Assembly: GCA_029215795.1 (NCBI GenBank)
Contig: JARDYH010000003.1
Location: 14,087,001-14,151,000, forward strand
Source: Anniella stebbinsi
Lineage: Eukaryota > Chordata > Lepidosauria > Squamata > Anniellidae
Length of the DNA stretch: 64,000 nucleotides
Direction: 5' to 3'
Part shown: one piece after another, positions 55,511 to 64,000 of the stretch
Numbering within the stretch: the first letter of the stretch is position 1
Layout of the letters: each line of letters opens with the position of its first letter
The notes under the pieces: generated by a model
Seen by the model: the letters and a program-made list of their open reading frames with translations, nothing else
The model's database searches: none
Told to the model about the DNA's origin: nothing
Made by a program: the position numbers and the translations under genes

Positions 55511-55908
55511 AATTCTAGAACCCAGGGTCATCCCATGAAGCTGATGAGTGGGAGATTCAGGACAGATAAAAGGAAGAACTTCTTCACACAACGCATAGTT
55601 AAACTATGAAATTCACTACCACAAGATGAGCTGATGGCCACCCATTTGGATGGCTTTAAAAGGGGGTTGGATAAATTCCTGGAGAAGGCTATTAATGGCT
55701 ATCAGTCCTGATAGCTAAATGCAACCTCCAGTATCAGAGGCAGTAAGCCTGTATTCACTAGTTGCTGGGGAACATGGGTGGGAGGGTGCTGTTGCATCGT
55801 GTCCTGCTAGTGGGTCCTTGGTCGACAGCTGAAGGCCACTGTGTGATCCAAGTGCTGGACTAGATGGACCCTTGGTCTGATCCAGCAGGGCTTTTCTTAT
55901 GTTCTTAC
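55511..55908 (+). mobile_element. CR1 LINE 3' end
   Basis: 'ttctagaacccagggtcatc', 'ggatggctttaaaagggggt', 'gttgctggggaacatgggtg', 'ctagatggacccttggtctg' and the end 'cttttcttatgttcttac' match 44440-44830. Confidence 0.85.
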
Positions 55909-56282
55909 CTGATCAGGATGTTACAATGGTGTTCTCATCTCCAAAAGCACCATATAAGGACACAGTTTGAGAGCCAACTCCACCCCACCCCAAAATCACT
56001 TGCCAGTAAAATGAACATTTCCACCCAGACTTCCCATTCAGCCTCACTCCAAATACCCTGAATTAAGTACGGCAATATTGTACAAGAGCAACTCAACTCC
56101 CCCTGATCATGCCATCCATCCACTCCAAACTGACATCATCTTCAGTGTGTGCCTGTGCTAAACACAAGATCGGCTCCACATGGACTGAGAGAGGGAGCGT
56201 GTCTCTCAAGGTTGCTACAGCAAGTCACTGGCCAACGTGGCTGCCGACGAGCAGTGCCAAAAAGGCTTCTCACTTTTGGGGC

Positions 56283-56505
56283 TATTGGTATTTATTTGCT
56301 ACATTTAAACCCCACCTTTTCCTCCCAGGAACCCAAGGCAGCATGCTCCTCTCCATTTTATCCTCACAACAACCCTGTGAGGTAGGTTAGGCTCAGAAAC
56401 AGTGACTGGCCAAGAGAGACCCAGTGAGCTTCATGGCTGAGTGGGGACTTGAATCTGGGTCTACCCAGTCCCAGTCAAACACTCTAACCACTATACCACA
56501 CTTTG
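56283..56505 (-). mobile_element. tRNA-headed SINE with LINE-like tail (second SINE family)
   Basis: On the minus strand 'tggtatagtggttagagtgt' is an A-box head and 'agattcaagtccccactcag' the B-box region. It is followed by 'ccatgaagctcactgggtct', 'ctcacagggttgttgtgagg' and 'ataaaatgg'. The distal end 'ggaggaaaaggtggggttta' resembles a LINE 3' end. No ORF. Confidence 0.75.
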
Positions 56506-56607
56506 GGGTGTCTTTCTGGAAATGTTGGAAGCCCTGCTGTTCATAGCAAAAGTGTTTGATTGATTCACCCCTAGTTAAGACCACGAATGTACATTCAAAC
56601 TTGTTGA

Positions 56608-56955
56608 GATAGGGTGGCCTGGTGTCCTCATTTGCAGAGGACAGTCCTCTATTTGAAGGACTGCCAGAGACGAAAACATTGATTTTGAAGTCATCTTCTA
56701 TTTAAAGGGTGGTGGAGTCCCAAGTGTTGTATAAAGAAAAAGAACCATCGGTTCTTGAAGCTGCACAGACTGAGCAGGGGTCACAATCTTCCACACTATA
56801 ATGAGATATACTATATTTATTTTAATTTAAATATTTTTTGTAAAACTACATCTATGCATATGTATCACCATATACAAATGTTATGCAAATTAGTATCCTC
56901 TTTTGTCCTCTTTTTTGGTGATGCATTTCCTCTTTTTTGGAAGTGGACACCCTGT
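56608..56955 (+). repeat. Interspersed repeat R8, most complete copy
   Basis: Landmarks in order: 'gaggacagtcctctatttga', 'attttgaagtcatcttctat', 'ataaagaaaaagaaccatcg', 'gagatatactatatttattt', 'atgcaaattagtatcctctt' and 'tttggtgatgcatttcctct'. Class unknown. Confidence 0.55.
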
Positions 56956-57059
56956 CCTTTTCAGGAATAGACAGGGAAACACTAGCAAGACCTCACTATC
57001 ACTATCACCCTGCAAGCTTGCTATGTTTAAATCTAATCCTTTTAATGCAATTCTATCAC

Positions 57060-57132
57060 TGTCTACACAAATGTAACCTCCACTTGGGTCAATGGGACAT
57101 ACTCCCAAGTAAGTATATATAAGATTGCAGCC
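57060..57132. repeat. R13 repeat fragment
   Basis: 'cacttgggtcaatgggacat' and 'actcccaagtaagtatatat' followed by 'aagattgcagcc' match R13 reversed. Confidence 0.5.
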
Positions 57133-57226
57133 TTAACCACAGTTAATGCAAACCATTGCCTGCATACCAACTTCAAACCATGGTTTCACATCCTGGTTTG
57201 TGGCGAACCTTAACATTCATTTAGGG

Positions 57227-57361
57227 TAAGGTTGGCCAACTTGTGGCCCAACTGATTTTTGGCCTACAGTTCCCATCAGCCATAGCCAGCATGCCCAATG
57301 GTGATGGGTGATGGGAGTTGCAATCTACAATTTCTGGAGGGCCACAAGCTGCATACCCCTG
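57227..57361. mobile_element. R2 foldback element, 135 bp, perfect 8-bp TSD
   Basis: Ends TAAGGTTGGCCAACTTGTGG and CCACAAGCTGCATACCCCTG are inverted; the TSD atttaggg is perfect (57219-57226 and 57362-57369). The centre is 'catcagccatagccagcatg'. Confidence 0.88.
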
Positions 57362-57499
57362 ATTTAGGGATTCAGATAAAAACACAGCTGTATTTAAGTA
57401 CCAAATGGCTGCCAGATTTTCCCTCTCATGCTGAAATCCTAAGCATATTTATTTGGAAGTCAGTTCCTTTATGGGACTTAAATCTGAGTCAACATGCCT

Positions 57500-58780
57500 A
57501 GAACTAAAATACAAGTCACCAAATGCAGGTGTTTTCAAACCCTGAAATAAATAAATTATATATTAACCACGCCTCTCCATCTTCTGGAACAAAATGCCAG
57601 CAACAGAGGCAAGGAACTGCCAAGTTGCCATGAAAAAGCAATTACACCACCCTGCCATCTAAATAGCAATGCCGCTTCTTTTTAATCAACACACCAGATA
57701 TCACACTTAAATGGCTAAACAAATTATTTTCCATGTTCTAAAGTGAACACTTTCTAAAACATGAAGAAAAACAAGGACATTGGTTAAAAGAAGGAGCAAA
57801 AAAACAAAATCCATGGTAGAAACTGAATCGGGTGGATATTTCAGTTATCTAAAACCTCTTTTTTCAAAATGAGTCCATTCACAGCAGGTTTAAAGGGGGG
57901 GGGTGAAAGAAAACAAAAAAAATGATTTTGTTTGGATGTCGTTGGGCAGGAAATGGTTGAGGTGGGTTAAAATACCTTTCTTGTACGTGCCTTACAAAGA
58001 ATTTCCTCTGCTTACTAAAATAATATTTGTTTTCGTGTCAATCTTGGTGTTTTAGAGCTCCAAAGCTAGTCTGCCTGTATTGCTTTTTGTATCTCTGACC
58101 ATAAACAGGCATATGTAAACCCTCAAAAGACACATAAAATTGATATTTATGGATGTTTTACAGCTGATTTTATGTGCATATTTACATAACATTTATATCT
58201 CTGTTTATTCATTAGCTTCATATTGAGGCTGCAAATGTGGGCGTACAAAGCTGTTACACTTGGGTCTTTTACCTGCCTGTTACCTGCTGTAGAAATGTCC
58301 CCATTTGTACAGCGATCCTTACTCCAAATATACACCAGACTCCAGATATATATTCGCACAGATGCTTTCATTTAATAACCCCTTATTTCATTTGAAAGCT
58401 TGTACTATTTTCACTTAGGGCAAGTATGCACAAACCAACGATTAAGTGGTGGTTCCTTTTAGTTAACACTTCCTATGGCAGCTGCCTCCATGGAGCAAAG
58501 TATCTCACCTGAGCAAACAGGGAAGCGCCTGATCACATCACCAAATGCCCCAGTACATCAGAACAGTGGAGGCTAGTGGCTCCAATGTCAGTGGAGCAAT
58601 TAATCCACTCTGGGTTTCAGTCAGAACCAGTCAGAACTCTACAGGAGCTATCCAAGGTAGTGGTTTCACCACCCTACTGACATCGGAGCCATCAGCCTCC
58701 ACTGCATTAGAAGTGGCAGAAAGGAGACTATAATCCACTTATGAACCTCTGGCCAATGACAGCTGGACCACCTACGGCCT
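57500..58780. other. Low-repeat stretch, possible conserved non-coding DNA
   Basis: After a worn LINE tail (about 57540-57590) the sequence to about 58400 lacks repeats and is AT-rich with TTTGTTT, ATTTACATAAC and CATAAAA-type words. It could be a developmental enhancer-like element, but this is a guess from composition only. Confidence 0.25.
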
Positions 58781-58822
58781 ACTGGTTGCTGAGGTTCTTT
58801 CAGAGAATTCCAGTCTGAACCC

Positions 58823-58860
58823 TTGGTCTGATCCGGCAAGATACTTCTTCTGTCCTTAAC
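58823..58860 (+). repeat. CR1 3' terminus scrap
   Basis: 'aacccttggtctgatccggc' followed by 'cttcttctgtcctta' is the last 40 bases of the CR1 3' end. Confidence 0.5.
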
Positions 58861-58904
58861 CAAGAATACAAGATAAGGATGGATTGTACAGCACGTATTT
58901 GCAA

Positions 58905-59030
58905 GAAGGTTCCTAGGTAGGACTGAGACCTTGGAGATCTGTCGACATTCAGCACGGACAACACTGAGCTAGATGAGCCAATGGTTGGGCCCAGTAGAAG
59001 ATTGTTTCCTATGATTCCTTAACTCAGAAC
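58905..59030 (+). repeat. tRNA-SINE distal fragment
   Basis: 'actgagctagatgagccaat' and 'ggttgggcccagtagaagat' resemble the SINE body; the promoter head is absent. Confidence 0.5.
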
Positions 59031-59689
59031 CCTTATGCCTTGACTGTTGAGAAACCTTGTGTAGACCAGATATCTATGGACCAGCCTCCAGTTCTTCACT
59101 AGACCACATAGCAGAATTTTTACAGGCTACAGACAGAGCGTTACGCATTCAGACTTGACAGAGGACATCCATGTAGCTACACTGGCAAAAACTGTGCACA
59201 GCCAAATCTCCACGTGTCTATAGAACTGGAACACAGATAGCTGAAAAAGCAAATTTCTTAATTTCAAGACTTCAGCACAGCCACCTCTTTTCTCTCCCGC
59301 ACTGGTCAGGTGGTTGGTCAGTCCCACAGATGGATCTAGGAATGGCAGTGGAGGGAGGGAATGTGTCTTGAGTGCTTAGCATTCTCCAGATGAAGCTTCC
59401 TAGGACTGGATGAAAGCACCAGCTTGGAGGCCTACATGGAATTAGCAAGGCTCGTAAGCTGGCCATACAACAGGACTAATAATTCTGGGGGAAAGGGGGA
59501 AAGTCCCATCCGTCAAACATCAAGTGGTTTTCAAGCTTTCTGCTTTCGCAGGACCTTGAGAAACCCCTGCACATCTACTACTGAACCAGTCACATTGTAG
59601 AAGACTGTGGAGCAACATTCTTGGGCACACTGTTCATACAACGCTGCGGCCAGACCTGCTGAGTCTCACTATTGCTGAGTTCGGCTGGC
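59031..59689. other. No recognised feature
   Basis: No repeat, RNA gene or exon was recognised. Confidence 0.4.
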
Positions 59690-59884
59690 CGCTAAGGAAC
59701 TGCCATAAAAGAGGAAACGCCTCACCAGAAAAAGATGGCAACAATTTGCATAAAATGTGCATATGCTCATATATATGCAGAGATGCAAATTTAAAAACAA
59801 TAGTTATAGTTTAAATAGAAATACAGGACATCTCACTGCAGTGTGGGAGACTGTGATCAGGTGAACTGTGTGCCTCCCTGTTCA

Positions 59885-60232
59885 GACTGCTGTCCAGGTG
59901 TGAACAAACCTATGGAACAAACTCCCACCAGTGATCCGCCATGCACCGTCCTTACAGGCTTTTAAGAAGGCCTTAAAAACGCTTTATTTTATTATGGCCT
60001 TTTCATAATGGAATACTGTTTTGCTGCTGTTGCCCTTGCTGTTTTTTTACTTGCTGTTTTATCACTAGTTTTTAATGTTAGCTTTTATTGTTTTAATTGA
60101 TGTTTTACTTTCTATGTTTTTATTGCTTTTAATGTGCATACTGTTTTATATATGGTTGTAAGCTGCGTTGTGAGAGCTTCTGCCCTGAAAGGCAGCTAAG
60201 AAATGTTTTAAACAAACAAACGAATGAATAAA
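59885..60232 (+). mobile_element. LINE 3' end, family 3, nested
   Basis: 'tggaacaaactcccaccagt', 'acaggcttttaagaaggcct' and the 3' end 'gtaagctgcgttgtgagagc' with 'gaaaggcagctaagaaatgt' and an AAAC/GAAT-rich tail match 46930-47297. Confidence 0.75.
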
Positions 60233-60351
60233 TCATCATCATAAAAAATCTTATGGCTCTTTATCTTTCAAGTGGACTTGGACAAGAGAACTCTTCAAAG
60301 AGAGGACACCTTCAAATACAGGATGGTCCTCTGGTAGGTCTTCAAATAGAG

Positions 60352-60671
60352 TATGGTGACCAGATAAAATCCAGGTCAGGGCTCATGTAACTTTAACAGT
60401 TGTAGAGAAAAGGGGATTTCAGCCAGTGTCATTTGTATGCAATTAGTTCCTGGTGAAATTCCCTCTTCATCACAACAGTTAAAGTTGCAGGGGCCCTGCC
60501 TTCTTCTGTATATGGTCACTCTAGTATAGTGCCTGCACCTTTAACTGTTGTGATGAAGAGGGAATATCACCAGGAACTAACTGCATACAAATGACACTGG
60601 CTGAAATTCCCTTTTCTCTACAACTGTTAAAGTTACAGGAGCCCTGACCTGGATTTTATCTGGTCAGCCTA
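60352..60671. mobile_element. hAT-type foldback MITE (R1, subfamily B), 320 bp, variant ends, perfect TSD
   Basis: The TSD aaatagag is perfect (60344-60351 and 60672-60679). Ends are TATGGTGACCAGATAAAATC and GATTTTATCTGGTCAGCCTA. In both arms the subterminal 18 bases read 'cagataaaatccaggtca' instead of 'catatgaaaaggaggaca', a coordinated change. The rest of the element and the total length equal those of the other B copies. Confidence 0.95.
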
Positions 60672-60710
60672 AAATAGAGGGCTGTCCTCTGTAAAAGGAG
60701 CCCAAAGCCA

Positions 60711-61409
60711 GCCTAAGCTGAGTTGAATGCACAACCTGGAACACACACTCAAGATACACCCGGTGCCTGCACATTGCAGAGAAGGGGAAAATCAGTCGTA
60801 GGGAGCAAGTTGTCTTTCAGGAATGGAGGAGGCTGGGGCCAAACCTAAACCAATTTGCTTGTAAACTTTTGCCAGACATGCAAGCTTAGGTAAGTCTCAA
60901 AAAGACACAGGGCAGCCTTGCATATATTATCTTCAAATCTTGGATAGAAAAGTACACACTAATGCTGAAGTGACAGGTAACATTTGGAGGAATGTTTTGT
61001 TGCTACTGCTGTTGGTGGCGGTGGTTTTTAATCCGTGCCAGCAACTGCACTAAAGCGATCTCCAAATAGCAACAGAAATCTTCCAGTTTCAAGTCATCCG
61101 AAAGACTCCACCCACTCTTTAAGAGAATCAAAGCATCAAAATGGCCCAAGGGCTGTGATTATTTCCAAGAGTTGATTTACTGATAGTTGAATTCATACCC
61201 CACAGCTTTTTAGGCACCACCTAGACACCATCCAGTAATTAAGGCTAGTATAACACATATTACCGTTACAAAATGATAATATCTGTGGCTTCATTTTGCT
61301 CCAAGAAGCTCATCCTTGCCACGATTTCATTGCAGCAAGCCCATTTGAAGTGCTGGTCCTCTCTTCAAGGTGCTTGCGACCTCTCTCAGTTGTGTGCCAT
61401 CTGCAATCT
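60711..61409. other. No recognised feature
   Basis: No repeat or gene recognised. Confidence 0.4.
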
Positions 61410-61434
61410 ACACACACACACACACACACACACA
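61410..61434. repeat. (CA)n microsatellite
   Basis: Twelve CA units abutting the TIR element that follows. Confidence 0.95.
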
Positions 61435-61436
61435 GG

Positions 61437-61655
61437 CTCAATTCGGACGACACGATAGTCAATGGTGGGTTGACTAACCCTAACCCTAACCCTAGAGGGT
61501 ACTCCCCAAACAACATGGTAATAAATAATCAACTGTGGTGTGGATTGGGATCAGCGCTGAGTTGGCTATGGCAGCATTGGAATGACACAATAGTCAAAAC
61601 AACTGACGATTGTTTCCCCCACACCAGTTGTTTATTGTATCATCCGAATTGAGCC
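61437..61655. mobile_element. TIR element R6b, ACA flanks
   Basis: Ends GGCTCAATTCGGACGACACG and GTCATCCGAATTGAGCC are inverted, flanked by ACA on each side, although the left ACA belongs to a CA repeat and may be chance. It shares 'gtactccccaaacaacatgg' and 'gatcagcgctgagttggcta' with 24248-24477. Confidence 0.75.
61474..61494. repeat. Short telomere-like array
   Basis: Three and a half units of the vertebrate telomere repeat (CTAACC phase) lie inside the R6b element, between 'gtgggttga' and 'gagggtactcccc'. The other R6b copy lacks them. Confidence 0.9.
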
Positions 61656-62639
61656 ACACTCTCCAGCCCTTCATCCAAAACACTGATGAAAAGGCTGCAC
61701 CACATCAGATCCAGAATAAGGCTCCGCAAAATGTTGCCGCCATCCAGTTAGCTCATCTCATACGGACATCCTGCTGTTGTGGATTTTTCAGAAATTAACG
61801 GACAACAGCAAGGCTGACAACAGGTTCGGCGTGGGGGGCTGGCGCAGCACCGGCTTAGCAGTGTCAGTGGGAAGCAGCAGTGTTGCGGTCTGCAAGCGGC
61901 CAACCATTTCAATTTACCCATAATGCCCCAGTGAAGTAATACTCCAGGGCACTGCAGGAAATTTCAAATGGCAGAGGGCTTATGGCTACCTGCCACCAGG
62001 TAAAAAGCAAGCCAGGAGGGGCAGCCACCTCAGCTTTTAGCACTTTGAAACACCCAGAATCCGGTATTATTTTTCTTCTCGTTCCCTCCTCGCACAACGC
62101 CTGGGCAGATTTGGTGTGGTGAAGTTCAGAGACTCGGTGGTTGTTAAGTAAATGGGACGCAAGAGTAACCTAAAATTAATTCCTCGATTGCAAATGCCGT
62201 TCGCAAAAAAAAAAAAAAAAAACCTCTTTGAAAACAAAAGAAGGGGGCACTTAACCCTACCCTGGTTGCCGTTCAAAAGGATTTTAAAAAGAATAGCAGC
62301 AATTGATACACACATTAAAAAAAAAAAAAGTGCAAGAAGCAAACCCAGGGTTCACCCATGTAGGAATGCACAGGGATTCCTCCGCATCTGATTACTCCGC
62401 ATTTAATTGCTGCAGCTAATTCTGTGAACGAATTCCACTGAAAAGGTAGCCCTTTTCAGGCGCTGAAAGCATGCAAACAACCACCGTGCAATCCCCGGCC
62501 CTCACTGCCCATGAGATGGGTGGAAAGTCTGTCCAGAGGAGCATTCTATACAAAGGGATGGGCAAACTCACCTACACTCGCCTCGGCGGGCACTCACCCC
62601 GCTGCCCTCCCCCGCTCACCTCTTCTAAAGGCCAGCTTG
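61656..62639. other. No recognised gene; A-runs
   Basis: Poly-A runs at 62206-62222 and 62317-62329; no family recognised. Confidence 0.4.
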
Positions 62640-63097
62640 GGCTGTTTCTACACCAGCCTTTTCCCCCGGCAGGGGGGATGGGCACGGGTTTTCCAGGGAT
62701 AAAAAAAGCTTGGGAAAACCCGATTCTTCAAGCATTCTCAGGACCGTCCCAAGGCCACGGGAGGTGTGGGCGCCTGTCCCGCCTGGTGCCCGCTTACTTG
62801 CGAATGAGTGCAGAACCAGAAACGGACACGGAGCAGCACGGGGCAGCTCCATGCCCATAGGGGGGAAGCAAGTCCGCCATCCCCAGGATGGCAGGGGTGG
62901 AGGGCACATGTGGGGGGTCCTTACCTTCTCTGCCCCACTCCCAGCTCCTTTAAGTTAAAAAAAACTGGCGCCCACGAGGAGCGTAACATCCTGGGAAGTC
63001 ACACTTCCGCTTTGGATGCCCAGGGACGATCCCGGAAGCTTGTATGTCCGACATTGTCCCCCCTCCCTCCGTCTACACCTGTAGGTGTAGAAAGACC
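62640..63097 (+). mobile_element. GC-rich TIR element (R4)
   Basis: Ends GGCTGTTTCTACACC and GGTGTAGAAAGACC, with TTG and TTT flanks. It carries 'gggatgggcacgggttttcc', 'gcccgcttacttgcgaatga', 'gggcagctccatgcccatag' and 'ggatgcccagggacgatccc' in the family order. Confidence 0.75.
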
Positions 63098-63895
63098 TTT
63101 GGCTCAGCGAGCGCTTGGCAGCTGCCCAACCCCTGCACCAAACTCACGCACTTCCTCTTCCTGCGTCAACGGCAGCCACCATTGGTGCAACAAGGGGAAT
63201 TGCGCCATTTCCGGAGACTCTGTAAATTGCGCACTTACCCTGCCTCCCCCCCAGCAATGACAGCCTTAAAGGCCCCATTGACACAAGGGTAAAGGCGCGA
63301 GCAGGAATGGGAAGTGCACAATTTAGGCGAGGCAGGCGGGCAGCTGCCGAGCGCTTGGCTGGGGGTTCAAGATCATGTCAGGAGCACCTGAATGGGTCCG
63401 GGAGCCTGGGCACAGGGAGGTCCGCCAGAATTCGGGGCCCAGTCAGGCACTCACAGCATCCCTGCCTATACATGTGGAGGTTCCCTTTGATTAAAAGCCA
63501 AAACAGACATTACTTTATATCTGTATCTCGTAGCTACATCTTTTACTTCTTCTTTTTATACTCTAGAGTCGGTGCAGGGCCCTCCCCAATCTGAATTGAG
63601 AACCTAGTATGAAGTGTAACGGTTTTTTTAAGATCTCGACTGAAGCCCCTGCACCTACTCTAGAGAAAAAATGAAAAGAAGACATAGCTGCTGGACACAT
63701 ATTAAAGTAATGTCTGTTTTGGCCTTAAGGTAGGGGGGCAGAACCTGTCTCAGCCCAATGGCCGAATTCCATTTCAAAGAAGCTTTCGGGGGTTACATTC
63801 CAACAGCGGGAGGGGCTGAAGGTGAAAGGGGCGGAGTCAACATACCCAATACAGCCAGCATATTTGAGCTCAAAACTCCTACTGTAAGTAACTAA
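63098..63895. other. No recognised feature
   Basis: Mixed composition with several CpGs around 63100-63420; no exon or repeat recognised. Confidence 0.35.
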
Positions 63896-64000
63896 GGCCC
63901 GATCTACACCAAGCAGGATATTGCACTATGAAAGCGGTATATAAAAGGCAGGAGCCACACTACTGCTTTATAGCAGTACAGGAGTGCCACGGACAACTGT
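63896..64000. mobile_element. Foldback TIR element, R5 family, cut by the window end
   Basis: Starts GGCCCGATCTACACCAAGC after a TAA triplet (63893-63895), continuing 'gcggtatataaaaggcagga' as in 54120-54331. The right arm lies outside the window. Confidence 0.8.

Larger units (their letters stand above)
59690..60710 (-). repeat. Interspersed repeat R8 with two nested insertions
   Basis: R8 segments at 59690-59880, 60240-60351 and 60672-60710 ('agggctgtcctctgtaaaag') are separated by a LINE family 3 end (59885-60232) and an R1 foldback (60352-60671). Removing the foldback and one TSD restores a continuous R8 stretch. Confidence 0.6.

Noticed and set aside
1..64000. Endogenous retrovirus or LTR element
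   Set aside because: No pair of long terminal repeats, primer-binding site with polypurine tract, or gag/pol/env motif was seen.

Overview
This window looks like intergenic or intronic DNA from a vertebrate nuclear genome, most likely a squamate reptile (lizard or snake). The basis is the mix of repeats: L2/CR1-type LINE tails, MIR-like SINE remnants, a tRNA-headed SINE whose body has the 'ctagatggacc' tail usual in squamates, a CR1 tail ending in TTCTTATG-type repeats, and many short foldback DNA transposons. I recognise no host protein-coding exon, rRNA, functional tRNA gene, CRISPR array or bacterial feature. Almost all short open frames are chance frames or cross repeats. The order and family calls come from reading the sequence and remembered family features; no database search was run.

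Layout. 0-8 kb: a MIR-like relic, foldback elements, an 861-bp ATCG-rich foldback element (1874-2734) and two LINE 3' ends (6720-7860). 8-16 kb: a GC-rich TIR element (8640-9086), a 311-bp hAT-type foldback (9956-10266), a cluster of tRNA-SINEs with a foldback nested in one (11883-12617), another LINE 3' end (13204-13870) and a low-repeat stretch. 16.2-19.5 kb: the largest coding relic, a minus-strand LINE with endonuclease and reverse transcriptase broken only by one in-frame stop and one frameshift. 20-27 kb: LINE and SINE fragments, an (AT)n tract, nested foldbacks and an unusually CpG-dense 355-bp element (25353-25707). 27-36 kb: mostly unassigned sequence with scattered repeats. 36-48 kb: more foldbacks, several with perfect target-site duplications (TSDs), and LINE/CR1 tails. 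48-64 kb: a six-copy 62-bp minisatellite (52484-52855), further foldbacks, a short telomere-like array inside a foldback (61474-61494), and a foldback cut by the end of the window.

The main biological content is a community of non-autonomous DNA transposons with long inverted arms. One group has 8-bp TSDs and hAT-like ends (C/T-A-G-G-G). A second group has ends of the type GGC...GCC and, at several loci, 3-bp TSDs. No transposase gene for either is in the window. The LINE supplies the only recognisable enzyme (endonuclease/reverse transcriptase), and it is inactive as it stands.
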